Source of the DNA: Bradyrhizobium sp. WD16
Lineage (GTDB): Bacteria > Pseudomonadota > Alphaproteobacteria > Rhizobiales > Xanthobacteraceae
Reading direction: 5' to 3'
Length of the DNA: 64,000 bases
Assembly (NCBI RefSeq): GCF_024181725.1
Contig: NZ_CP028908.1
Span: 744,001-808,000 of the forward strand
Positions within the stretch are counted from its first letter, which is position 1; every line of letters begins with the position of its first letter. A program made the position numbers and the translations under genes. Positions 54,209 through 62,858 of this stretch are shown piece after piece. Under the pieces are notes generated by a model that ran no database searches, was not told the DNA's origin, and worked only from the letters and a program-made list of their open reading frames with translations.

Positions 54209-55188
54209 GCCCGGGCCCTCCGCCAGAATCCGGCGACATCGGCGAAACGCGGCGATTGCAGCAGCAGAACGATCATCACGACGACGGCCTTGACCACGAG
54301 ATTGAATTCCGGCGGATAGCCGGACAGCAGGATGCCGGTGTTCATCGCCTGGATGATCAGCGCGCCGAGCATCGCCAGCGCCAGGCTGAAGCGGCCGCCG
54401 AACAGCGAGGTGCCGCCGATCACCACCGCCAGGATGGCGTCGAGTTCGAGCCAGAGCCCGGCGTTGTTGGCGTCGGCGCCCATGATGTCCGCCGCGGCGA
54501 TGACCCCGGCGAGCGCGGCGCACAGGCTGCACCAGACATAGACCGCCATGATCATCGCCCGGGTGCCGACGCCGGCGAGTTTGCTCGCCCTCTCGTTGCC
54601 GCCGGTCGCCTCGATCAGGAGACCGAGCGCCGAGCCGCGCACCACCAGGGCGGTGACCAGCAGCATGCCGAGCGCGATCGCCACCGGCGCCGGCACGCCG
54701 GCGAGCGCGCCATTGCCGAGCCAGGTGACATCCGGCGCGCTGAAGGTGACGATCCGACCTTCGGTGATGAGCTGGGCGATGCCGCGGCCGGCGACCATCA
54801 GGATCAGGGTGGCGACGATCGGCTGGATGCCGAGCACCGCGACCAGGAAGCCGTTCCACAGGCCGCAGACAAGGCCGGCGCCCAGCGCCGCGGCCAGCAC
54901 CACCGGCAGGCCATGAGCGTCGGCGAGGCTCGCCGCGATGGCCCCGGCGATCGCCATGACCGCGCCGACCGACAGGTCGATGCCGCGGGTGGCGATCACC
55001 AGCACCATGCCGAGCGCCAGCAGCGCCACCGGCGCCCCGCGGTTGAAGACATCGACCAGACTGCCGAACAGCCGGCCATCCTGCAGCCGCAGGTCGAAGA
55101 ATTGCGGCGAGACGGCGCGGTCGATCAGCAGGATGACGACGAAGGCGAGGAACTGGGGAAGGCCGCGGCGCAGCAGGCGAAGCACCAT
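54205..55188 (-). CDS. ytfT: Sugar ABC transporter permease, YtfT type
   Basis: 327 residues. TRGIDLSVGAVMAIAGAIAA, GIQPIVATLILMVAGRGIAQ and LITEGRIVTF match YtfT. Starts two bases after the ATPase stop. Forms a heteromeric channel with the downstream YjfF-like protein. Confidence 0.88.
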   Translation of the reverse strand: MVLRLLRRGLPQFLAFVVILLIDRAVSPQFFDLRLQDGRLFGSLVDVFNRGAPVALLALGMVLVIATRGIDLSVGAVMAIAGAIAASLADAHGLPVVLAAALGAGLVCGLWNGFLVAVLGIQPIVATLILMVAGRGIAQLITEGRIVTFSAPDVTWLGNGALAGVPAPVAIALGMLLVTALVVRGSALGLLIEATGGNERASKLAGVGTRAMIMAVYVWCSLCAALAGVIAAADIMGADANNAGLWLELDAILAVVIGGTSLFGGRFSLALAMLGALIIQAMNTGILLSGYPPEFNLVVKAVVVMIVLLLQSPRFADVAGFWRRARA

Positions 55189-55190
55189 GA

Positions 55191-56759
55191 TCAGAGCTCC
55201 CCGGCTTCGGCGGCGACCGGCTCCGCCGCGCCGTCGGCGGCGATGGCGTCGAGGATGGCGTGGATTTCGACCGCGGCAGCCTCGAGGCTGCCGACATGGG
55301 CACGGTCGCGCAGCACGATGACGCGGTCGGCATAGGTGACGATCTCGTCGAGTTCCGACGAGATCACCAAAAGGGCGAGACCGCCGTCGCAAAGCTCGCG
55401 GATCAGCCGGATGATCTCGGCATGGGCGCCGACGTCGATGCCGCGGGTCGGCTCGTCGAGCACCAGCAGCCGCGGCGCGGTGGCGAGCCAGCGCGCCAGC
55501 AGCACCTTCTGCTGATTGCCGCCGGACAGAAGGCCGATCGCGCGTTCCGGATCCGGCGGCCGGATGTCGAGCATGGTGATGAATCGCCTGGCGATGTCAT
55601 CCTGCTCGCGGCGCGACAGCGGCCGCGCCAGACCGCGCTTCGCCTGCAACGCCAGAACGATATTCTCGCGCACCGAGAGATCGGCGATGATGCCTTCGGT
55701 CTTGCGCTCCTCGGGACAATAGCCGAAGCCGGCCCGCACCGCGTCGCGCGGTGAATGCAGCCGGATCGGCCGGCCCTCCACCGCGACGCCGCCACTGTCG
55801 GCGCGCTCGGCGCCGAACACCAGGCGGGCGGTTTCGGTCCGGCCCGAGCCGAGCAAGCCGGCGAGGCCGACGACCTCGCCCTGGCGCAGCTCGAGATCGA
55901 ACGGCGCGACATAGCCGGCCTTGCCGAAGCGGGTGAAGGTGGCGCGGGACGGCCCTTTTTCACGCTCGCCCACGGCGGCGCGCCGACTTGTGGTCTCGGC
56001 GAGCTCGCGGCCGAGCATCATCCGGATCAGCTCGAGCCGCGGCAGCGACGCGGTCGCCCGCTCGCCGATCAGGCGGCCGTTGCGCAGCACCGTGACGCGG
56101 TCGCAGATCTCGTAGACCTGATCGAGGAAGTGGCTGACGAAGACGATGCCGATGCCGCGGCGGGCAAGCTCGCGCATCACCCCGAACAGGACCTCGACCT
56201 CATGGCGATCGAGGCTGGCGGTGGGCTCGTCGAGGATCAGGACGCGTGCGGACAGATCGACGGCCCGGGCGATGGCGGCGATGTGCTGGACCGCGACCGA
56301 ATAGCTGCCGAGCGGCGCGGCGACGTCGATGTGCAGGCCGAAGCCCGACAGCAGGGCCGCCGCACGGCGGCGCATCTCGCCTTCTCGCACGAAGCCGAAC
56401 CTTGTCGGCTCGCGTCCGAGAAAGAGGTTCTGCGCCACCGACAGATTGGGCAGCAGATTGACCTCCTGGTAGACCGTGGCGATGCCGGCTTCGACCGCCG
56501 CCTTGGCGGAACGCGGCGCCACTTCGATGCCGCCGAGGCGCACGGTACCGGCATCGCGCGGCACCACGCCCGTGACCAGCTTGATGAGCGTCGACTTGCC
56601 GGCGCCGTTCTCGCCGAGCAGGGCGTGGATCTCGCCGGCGCGCAGGGTGAAGTCGACGCCATCGAGGGCCCGCAGGCTGGCAAAGCTCCTGGTCAGCCCG
56701 CGCACTTCGAGCAACGCATCACCGTGCTGCGGCAGCGGAAGATCAACACCGCGATCCAT
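55191..56759 (-). CDS. ytfR: Sugar ABC transporter ATPase, YtfR type
   Basis: 522 residues from ATG 56759. Duplicated ATPase: GENGAGKST and RVLILDEPTASLD in the first half, LGSGRTETARLVFG, LSGGNQQKVLLARWL and LVLDEPTRGIDVGAH in the second. Energises galactofuranose- or arabinose-type uptake. A GTG at 56837 would add 26 residues; the shorter start fits the family better. Confidence 0.9.
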   Translation of the reverse strand: MDRGVDLPLPQHGDALLEVRGLTRSFASLRALDGVDFTLRAGEIHALLGENGAGKSTLIKLVTGVVPRDAGTVRLGGIEVAPRSAKAAVEAGIATVYQEVNLLPNLSVAQNLFLGREPTRFGFVREGEMRRRAAALLSGFGLHIDVAAPLGSYSVAVQHIAAIARAVDLSARVLILDEPTASLDRHEVEVLFGVMRELARRGIGIVFVSHFLDQVYEICDRVTVLRNGRLIGERATASLPRLELIRMMLGRELAETTSRRAAVGEREKGPSRATFTRFGKAGYVAPFDLELRQGEVVGLAGLLGSGRTETARLVFGAERADSGGVAVEGRPIRLHSPRDAVRAGFGYCPEERKTEGIIADLSVRENIVLALQAKRGLARPLSRREQDDIARRFITMLDIRPPDPERAIGLLSGGNQQKVLLARWLATAPRLLVLDEPTRGIDVGAHAEIIRLIRELCDGGLALLVISSELDEIVTYADRVIVLRDRAHVGSLEAAAVEIHAILDAIAADGAAEPVAAEAGEL

Positions 56760-56889
56760 TCGACAGCTTACCTCGGCGGCCGGCGCTTCCCGGGGCGCGT
56801 CCGCATTCACCTTCAGGAACGTGGGATAAGGTGTCACGGGCGGGACCGGCGGAACGCGTTCCAGCGGTCCCGCATGCGCGGCATACGGC

Positions 56890-57855
56890 TCAGTAGCCGA
56901 GCCCCTTCTTGCTGTCGTAGACCTTCTTCGGATCGTCGGCGGCGGTGTAGAGCTTCGATTCCGTCTGGATCCACTTCGGCGGCACGGTGCCCTTGTCCTT
57001 GTAGGCGATGATGGCGTCGAGCGCCGGGCCGGCCATGTTCGGCGTCAGCTCGACGGTGGCATTGGCCTCGCCGGCCGCCATGGCCTTGAAGATGTCCGGC
57101 ACCGCATCGATCGAGACCGTGAGGATGTCCTTGCCGGGCTTCAGTCCGGCTTCCTTCATCGCCTGGATGGCGCCGACCATCATGTCGTCGTTGTGAGCGT
57201 AGACGGCGCAGATCGACTTGCCGCCGCCCTCCGCCTTGATGAAGCTCTCCATCACCTCCTTGCCCTTGGCACGGGTGAAGTCGCCGGTCTGGCTGCGCAC
57301 CACCTTGATGTTCGGGCGCTTGGCGACGACCGAATCGAAGCCCTTCTTGCGGTTGGTGGCGACGCTGGCGCCGACGGTGCCCTGCAGTTCGACGACGTTG
57401 CACGACTTGTCGCCGAGCTGCTTGGCCAGCCATTCGCCGGCGACGGCACCCTCATGGACGCTGTCGGAGGTCACCGCGGTCAGATAGAGGTCCTTGCCCG
57501 AGGGGTCGATGTCGCGGTCGAGCAGCACCACCGGTATCTTGGCTTCCTTGGCCTCCTTGAGCACGGAGTCCCACCCGGTCGCGACCACCGGTGCGAGGAA
57601 GATGGCATCGACGCCCTGGGCGATGAAGGAGCGGATCGCCTTGATCTGGTTCTCCTGCTTCTGCTGGGCGTCGGCGATCTTGAGATTGACCTTGCGCTTG
57701 GCCGCTTCGGACTTCGACACCGAGGTCTCGGCCGCCCGCCAGCCGGATTCCGATCCGATCTGGGAGAAACCGATGGTGAGCTGGGCTGCTGCGGCGGGAA
57801 GCGAGAGGGCCGAACCGGCCATTGCCGTGGCCAGGAAAAGGGCTTTGAGATTCAT
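56890..57855 (-). CDS. ytfQ: Sugar-binding periplasmic protein, YtfQ type
   Basis: 321 residues. Signal peptide (LFLATAMAGSALSLPAAAA), then QLTIGFSQIGSESGWRAAET, the YtfQ start. Also IRSFIAQGVDAIFLAPVVAT and VYAHNDDMMVGAIQAMKEAG. YtfQ binds galactofuranose and related aldoses. First gene of a five-gene operon that ends with the GntR gene; the catabolic genes follow directly. Confidence 0.9.
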   Translation of the reverse strand: MNLKALFLATAMAGSALSLPAAAAQLTIGFSQIGSESGWRAAETSVSKSEAAKRKVNLKIADAQQKQENQIKAIRSFIAQGVDAIFLAPVVATGWDSVLKEAKEAKIPVVLLDRDIDPSGKDLYLTAVTSDSVHEGAVAGEWLAKQLGDKSCNVVELQGTVGASVATNRKKGFDSVVAKRPNIKVVRSQTGDFTRAKGKEVMESFIKAEGGGKSICAVYAHNDDMMVGAIQAMKEAGLKPGKDILTVSIDAVPDIFKAMAAGEANATVELTPNMAGPALDAIIAYKDKGTVPPKWIQTESKLYTAADDPKKVYDSKKGLGY

Positions 57856-58413
57856 GAGGCGCGTTCTCCCGATACGTTGATCGTTTTCGAGACGGCGCCT
57901 GCGACCGATCCATTCGGTACTAAAGCACCGCTCCGCCGCCCTCGTTGGGGCAGCGACCTACTATTTCACGGGATCGGCGAGGCGACTAGTCATATTATTT
58001 GACTATTCGGTTCCATTTTGAGCCCGCCACCATGGTACCGACAGTTCGGCGAAGGCGCGGGCGCGGCCGCCCGGCAACGGCACACTTTGCCTCCTCCCGA
58101 TCGACTTGCCGGGGTGTCGAGGCAAAAAAAATTCGCCCGAAAAATTACAATCATGAGTTGCGGACGCTCGAGCGACAGAATCAAAAGCTGCGAAATCGCC
58201 CTGTCCGACACCGCAAAGCTTGATCCGGATCAATTCGGATGCGCGCAACGCGAGCGGCGAGCACGCCTCACACGGCAAAGCCGTGCGGGGCGATCGGCGC
58301 GCAAACAACATGCATGCACCTTTGCTTAACAATGCGTCATTTAACTGTCGCCGCAGGGCAACCTGGCGCCCGGATTTCGCCAGTGACTGGAAACAGCAGG
58401 ACGGAGGTGCGCC
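57856..58413. other. 558-bp divergent intergenic region, ytfQ to the PAS gene
   Basis: No gene. It contains the TAGTCA-type inverted repeat (57987-58005) and presumably promoters for both sides. Around 58120-58165 is an A-rich stretch (AAAAAAAATTCGCCCG). No sigma-28 flagellar promoter was seen. Confidence 0.5.
57987..58005. promoter_or_regulatory. TAGTCA inverted repeat upstream of ytfQ
   Basis: TAGTCATATTATTTGACTA: perfect 6-bp arms with a seven-base AT centre, about 132 bp before ytfQ. The AGTCA/TGACT half-sites and spacing fit a dimeric GntR-type regulator; the one encoded at 52455-53231 is the obvious candidate. It also lies on the side of the divergent PAS gene, so it could act there. 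Confidence 0.55.
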
Positions 58414-58935
58414 ATGGCGCACGCGATCAGGCCGACGGGAGTGGAATGCCTTCTCGGCGACGAAGAATTGATCGTCTCGAAGACCAATCTCAAAGGCCAC
58501 ATTACCTACGCCAACGACGTGTTTCTGCGCGTCTCCAAATACCCGGTGAAGGAGATCATCGGCGCCCCCCACAGCGTGATCCGTCACCCCGAGATGCCGC
58601 GCTGCATCTTCAAACTGCTCTGGGATACCATCGGGGCGAAGCACGAGATCTTTGCTTATGTCGTCAACCTGGCGGCGGACGGCGGCCACTACTGGGTGTT
58701 CGCCCATGTGACCCCGACCCTGGACGCCCAGGGCAACATCCTCGGCTTCCACTCCAACCGGCGCAAGCCCGACCGCGCCCAGGTCGAGCGGATCAAACCG
58801 CTCTACACCCAGATCGTCGCCGAGGAGAACCGGCATCCGAACCGCAAGGACGGCATGCTGGCCGGCTACGACATGCTGATGGGCCATCTTCAGAAACAAG
58901 GCATCGGCTATGACCAATTTGTGCTCTCTCTCTAA
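58414..58935 (+). CDS. PAS-domain sensor, Aer-like (aerotaxis)
   Basis: 173 residues. GGAGG precedes ATG 58414 by seven bases. A PAS fold with the Aer pattern: [34 protein letters not shown] and [14 protein letters not shown], which bind FAD in Aer. It lacks HAMP and signalling domains, which are supplied by the next gene (overlap of 26 bp), so the receptor is split in two. Probably senses redox state. Confidence 0.85.
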   Translation: MAHAIRPTGVECLLGDEELIVSKTNLKGHITYANDVFLRVSKYPVKEIIGAPHSVIRHPEMPRCIFKLLWDTIGAKHEIFAYVVNLAADGGHYWVFAHVTPTLDAQGNILGFHSNRRKPDRAQVERIKPLYTQIVAEENRHPNRKDGMLAGYDMLMGHLQKQGIGYDQFVLSL

Positions 58936-60214
58936 GGCCAACCTGTCGCTGGCGCTGGCCGGCCTGTTTGCCGTGGCCGCGCTCGTCATGCCGACCATCG
59001 ACCTGCCGCGCATCTACGAGGCGGCGATGCTGGCCGCCGTTCTCGCCGCCGTCGCCGCCACGGCCTGGCAGCTGCGCGCCATTTCGCTTGCCTTCGACGA
59101 AGCCGCACAGGTCTGCGCAAAGGCGCGGACCGGCGACCTCGAGGCCCGCGTCCTCGCGAGCCGGCAAGGGGGGCGGATCGGCGTCCTGCAGGCCGCGATC
59201 AACGACCTGCTCGACATCGTCGACGCCTTTGTCCGCGAGTCCTCGGCCTCGATGGACTATGCCAGCCAGGGCAAGTGCTTCCGCAAGATCCTGGTGCGCG
59301 GCCTGCCGGGCTCGTTCCGCCGCTCCGCGGTCATCATCAACAAGGGCACGGATACGCTCAACCAGCGCGTCGTCGAGATCGCCGCTCTCGCCACCTCGTT
59401 CGGCGGCAACATGGACCAGGTCGCCAGCGGCCTCGCCAGGGCGGCATCGGACCTCGAGACCGACGCAGAATCCATGGCAGCTGCCGCCGAGGAGACCAGC
59501 CGCCAGTCCTCGGAGGTCAGCGCCGCCTCGAGCCAGGCCTCGAGCAATGTGCAGACGGTCGCCAGCGCCGCCGAGCAGCTGTCCTCCTCGATCAGCGAGA
59601 TCAGCCGGCAGGTCAGCCGCTCCACCGCCAGCACCGGCCGCGCCGTGAGCGAGGCGAACCGGGCCGACAGCCAGATCCGCAACCTCGCCGACGCGGCGAT
59701 GCGCATCGGCGACGTCGTCAAGCTGATCAGCGAGATCGCGGAGCAGACCAATCTGCTCGCCCTCAACGCCACCATCGAAGCCGCGCGGGCCGGCGACATG
59801 GGACGCGGCTTCGCAGTGGTCGCCTCCGAGGTCAAGAGCCTCGCCACCCAGACCGCCAAGGCGACGGAAGAGATCGGCGCCAAGGTCGCCGAGATGCAGG
59901 AAAGCACGACGAATTCGGTCGAGGCCGTCGAGGCGATCACACGGACGATCGCCGAGATCAACGAGATCTCGACCATGATCGCCGCCGCGGTCGAACAGCA
60001 GGGCGCCGCCACCGGCGAGATCGCCCGCAATGTCCAGCAGGCCTCCACCGGCACGTCGGAAGTCTCCTCCAACGTCGCCGGCATCAGCCAGGCGGCCGAC
60101 GATACCGGGCGCGTCGCGACGCGGGTCAACAGCGCGTCCGAACGCGTCAACACCGAAGTCCAGACGCTGCGTCAGGAAGTGCACAAGTTCCTGGAGCGGC
60201 TGACCGCGGCGTGA
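58910..60214 (+). CDS. Methyl-accepting chemotaxis protein (partner of the PAS gene)
   Basis: 434 residues. Two adjacent membrane helices at about 10-55 with almost no periplasmic loop ([20 protein letters not shown]), then a linker and the signalling domain, with the conserved hairpin tip [20 protein letters not shown] and [15 protein letters not shown]. No periplasmic ligand domain, so sensing must come from the overlapping PAS protein. AAGG precedes the ATG. Confidence 0.9.
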   Translation: MTNLCSLSKANLSLALAGLFAVAALVMPTIDLPRIYEAAMLAAVLAAVAATAWQLRAISLAFDEAAQVCAKARTGDLEARVLASRQGGRIGVLQAAINDLLDIVDAFVRESSASMDYASQGKCFRKILVRGLPGSFRRSAVIINKGTDTLNQRVVEIAALATSFGGNMDQVASGLARAASDLETDAESMAAAAEETSRQSSEVSAASSQASSNVQTVASAAEQLSSSISEISRQVSRSTASTGRAVSEANRADSQIRNLADAAMRIGDVVKLISEIAEQTNLLALNATIEAARAGDMGRGFAVVASEVKSLATQTAKATEEIGAKVAEMQESTTNSVEAVEAITRTIAEINEISTMIAAAVEQQGAATGEIARNVQQASTGTSEVSSNVAGISQAADDTGRVATRVNSASERVNTEVQTLRQEVHKFLERLTAA

Positions 60215-60237
60215 GCTGACGGCGGGAGGGCGGCGCC

Positions 60238-60888
60238 CTATTTCGAATCCGCGCGGCCGGCCATCGCGGCCTCGACGTCGGCATCGCGAAGCTGGCTGAA
60301 GTCGCGATAGAAGTAGCCGATGGCGCCGAACGGCTCGGGCGTTTCCAGGCAGACCACCTCATCGACCAGCGGCCGCAATGCCTCGATCGTCTCGGGCGGT
60401 GCGACCGGGACCGCGAGCACCAGCTTGGCCGGCCGCTGGCGGCGGATGGCCTGCAGCGCCGCCTTGACGGTGGCGCCGGTGGCAATGCCGTCGTCGACGA
60501 CGATGACGACGCGGCCGGCGACCGGCTCGCGCGCGCGATCGCCGATATACTGGCGCCGCCGGCGTTCGATCTCCGCGACCTCGTGCTGGTAGGCGGCTTC
60601 GAACTCCTGCGGGGTGACGCCCGAAAACGCGATGACCTCCTCGTTGCGCACGACGAAGGGCGGCGTGCCCTCGGCCACCGCGCCCATGGCGAGCTCCGGC
60701 TGCACCGGCACGCCGATCTTGCGCACCAGCATCAGGTCGAGCGCGCCGTCGAGCGCGGACGCGATCTCGACGGCGACCGGGACGCCGCCGCGCGGCAGGG
60801 CGAGGATCAGGGGCTTGTGCCCCTTGTAGCGCGACAGGGCTGCGGCCAGTCGCCGTCCGGCATCGGTGCGGTCGCGGAACGGCATCAT
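60238..60888 (-). CDS. Phosphoribosyltransferase-domain protein
   Basis: 216 residues. PRPP loop VIVVDDGIATGATVKAAL, N-terminal DRTDAGRRLAAALSRYKGH and ALPRGGVPVAVEIA. This is the stand-alone phosphoribosyltransferase group often beside dienelactone hydrolase-like genes and a PRPP synthase, in loci linked to hypoxia or stationary phase. Substrate base unknown. Overlaps the hydrolase stop by 4 bp. Confidence 0.85.
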   Translation of the reverse strand: MMPFRDRTDAGRRLAAALSRYKGHKPLILALPRGGVPVAVEIASALDGALDLMLVRKIGVPVQPELAMGAVAEGTPPFVVRNEEVIAFSGVTPQEFEAAYQHEVAEIERRRRQYIGDRAREPVAGRVVIVVDDGIATGATVKAALQAIRRQRPAKLVLAVPVAPPETIEALRPLVDEVVCLETPEPFGAIGYFYRDFSQLRDADVEAAMAGRADSK

Positions 60889-61589
60889 CGCGCTCCTTGC
60901 GATCCGGGATCGGTGCGTGGGTGATCGGTGCGAACGAGGTGCTGCGTGAACCAGTCGGCCGCCAGATCGATGACCTGTTCCAGCGCGCCCGGCTCGGGAA
61001 ACAGATGCGTGGCGCCGGGCACGATGGCGAGGCGCTTGACCCCGGCGAGCTGTTCGGCGGCCCCCTCGTTGAGCTCGATCACGCCGACGTCGGCGCCGCC
61101 GACGATCAGCAGCGTCGGCGACGTCACCCGCGCCAGGGCGGCATCCGCGAGATCCGGCCGGCCGCCCCGCGAGACCACCGCGCCGACCTTCGGCGAGCGC
61201 GCCGCGGCGACCAGCGCGGCAGCAGCGCCGGTGCTGGCGCCGAACAGGCCGAGCGGCAGCTCGCGCAACCGCGGCTGCCGGTCGATCCATTCGAGCACGT
61301 GAAGCAGCCGTTCCGACAGCAGCGCGATGTCGAAGACCATGCTGCGGTCATCCTCCTCGCCGACAAGCAGCAGATCGAACAGCAGCGTGGCGATGCCGCG
61401 CTGCTGCAGGCCCTCGGCCACCTGCCGGTTGCGCGGACTGAAGCGGCTGGAACCGCTGCCGTGGGCGAACACTACCAGGGCGGCCGGCCGATCGGGCACG
61501 GTCAGCGTCCCCGCGAGGCCGAGCGGCGGGATGTGGACATCCTGGGAGCGCAGCGCCGGACGCGCGCCGGGGGGCCTCGTTGACGGCAT
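60885..61589 (-). CDS. Dienelactone hydrolase-like alpha/beta hydrolase
   Basis: 234 residues. VVFAHGSGSSRFSPRNRQVA is the family start; nucleophile Ser in LFGASTGAAAAL; acid in LIVGGADVGVIELN; His in PGATHLFPEP. Divergent from the APH-like gene and upstream of the phosphoribosyltransferase in one operon. Substrate unknown; probably cytoplasmic. Confidence 0.85.
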   Translation of the reverse strand: MPSTRPPGARPALRSQDVHIPPLGLAGTLTVPDRPAALVVFAHGSGSSRFSPRNRQVAEGLQQRGIATLLFDLLLVGEEDDRSMVFDIALLSERLLHVLEWIDRQPRLRELPLGLFGASTGAAAALVAAARSPKVGAVVSRGGRPDLADAALARVTSPTLLIVGGADVGVIELNEGAAEQLAGVKRLAIVPGATHLFPEPGALEQVIDLAADWFTQHLVRTDHPRTDPGSQGAR

Positions 61590-61670
61590 GGCAAAAGGCT
61601 AACGCCGCGAGACGGCACTTCGTTGACCAATGTCAAACGTTATCCGGGGCCGCCGGTTATCTCTTTCGCA

Positions 61671-62858
61671 ATGCACGATGATCGGGACCATCCGATGCTG
61701 CGGCAGAGCCACGGTGCCGACACAGCGATTCCTCAGGAATCCGTTCCTCAGGGAAATGTTCCTCAGGAAGCTGTTCCGCAGGTCGCCGCCGGCGCCGGAC
61801 CGGACCTTGCCGCCAAGGTCCGGTTCCTCTGTGACAGAGGCAGCTACCGCGACGGCGTCGACGAGGTCGAGCTGCGCGAGACCCACATGTCCTTCATCTT
61901 TCTCGCCGGCGATCGCGTCTACAAGCTCAAGAAGCCGGTCCGCTTTCCCTATCTCGATTTCTCCACCCTGGCGCGGCGGGGCGCCGCCTGCCGGGCCGAA
62001 GACCGCCTCAACCGGCGCCTGGCGCCCGACGTCTATCTCGGCGTCGTGCCGCTGACCTGCGACGGCGGAGAATTCGCCATCGGCGGCGCCGGCGACGTCG
62101 TCGACTATCTCGTCGCCATGCGCCGCCTGCCTGACCACGCCACCCTCGACGACGCCCTGCGCCACGGCGCGCCGCCACCGCGCCAACTCGACCTCGTCGC
62201 CGCAACGCTCAGGCGCTTCTACGCCCATGCGGCGCGGGGGCTACAGCCGGGAGAGCCGGACATCGCCGCCCGCCTGAGCCTCCTCGGGGTGGATTGCAGC
62301 ATCCTCCACGATGCCCGCTTCGCCCTGCCGCAGGCGCCGATCAACACCAGCGCCGCGGCGCTGCGGCGCTTCATCGCCGAGCGCCGCCAGCTCCTGCTCC
62401 AGCGGGTGCGGGCGCGCTACGTCGTCGACGCCCACGGCGACCTGCGGCCGGAGCACATCTGGCTCACCGCGCCGCCGATCATCATCGACTGCCTGGAGTT
62501 CGACGACCGCCTGCGCTCGCTTGATCCGCTCGACGAGGTCGCCTTCCTGCATCTCGAATGCGAACGGCTCGGCCGCCGCGACGCCGGCGAACGGATCCGA
62601 AAGGCCCTCGCCCGGCCGCTTGCCGAGAACGAAGCCGACGGCCTGTTCCTGTTCTATCGCTGCCAGCGGGCCCTGCTGCGCGCGCGGCTCGCGATCGCCC
62701 ATCTCTACGACGCCCATCCGCGCACGCCGGAGAAATGGCCAGCGCAGGCCCGCGCCTATCTGGCGCTGGCCGCCGCCGACGCCCGCAAACTGGAGCGCTG
62801 TCTCGGCCGAGGACGTCGAACTCAGAAGGCCAGAAGATCGTCGATGGCGCGGCACTGA
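61671..62858 (+). CDS. APH-like kinase family protein (COG2187 N-terminal type)
   Basis: 395 residues from ATG 61671; TTG 61623 is an alternative. Central region RETHMSFIFLAGDRVYKLKK and RRGAACRAEDRLNRRLAPDV matches the APH-like part of COG2187 proteins. Catalytic-type HGDLRPEHIWL and the acidic IIDCLEFDDRLR motif are present. The usual C-terminal AAA-ATPase half is missing, so this is the short form. Residues about 20-40 are four tandem xPQxx units (IPQES, VPQGN, VPQEA, VPQVA). Its 3' end overlaps the convergent PRPP synthase gene by 37 bp. Confidence 0.8.
   Translation: MHDDRDHPMLRQSHGADTAIPQESVPQGNVPQEAVPQVAAGAGPDLAAKVRFLCDRGSYRDGVDEVELRETHMSFIFLAGDRVYKLKKPVRFPYLDFSTLARRGAACRAEDRLNRRLAPDVYLGVVPLTCDGGEFAIGGAGDVVDYLVAMRRLPDHATLDDALRHGAPPPRQLDLVAATLRRFYAHAARGLQPGEPDIAARLSLLGVDCSILHDARFALPQAPINTSAAALRRFIAERRQLLLQRVRARYVVDAHGDLRPEHIWLTAPPIIIDCLEFDDRLRSLDPLDEVAFLHLECERLGRRDAGERIRKALARPLAENEADGLFLFYRCQRALLRARLAIAHLYDAHPRTPEKWPAQARAYLALAAADARKLERCLGRGRRTQKARRSSMARH
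61730..61792 (+). repeat. Tandem 15-bp repeat inside the APH-like gene
   Basis: Four in-frame copies of a unit close to GTTCCTCAGGAA + 3 bases, giving the xPQxx peptide repeat. It is short and located in the variable N-terminal region, so copy number may vary between strains. Confidence 0.7.
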
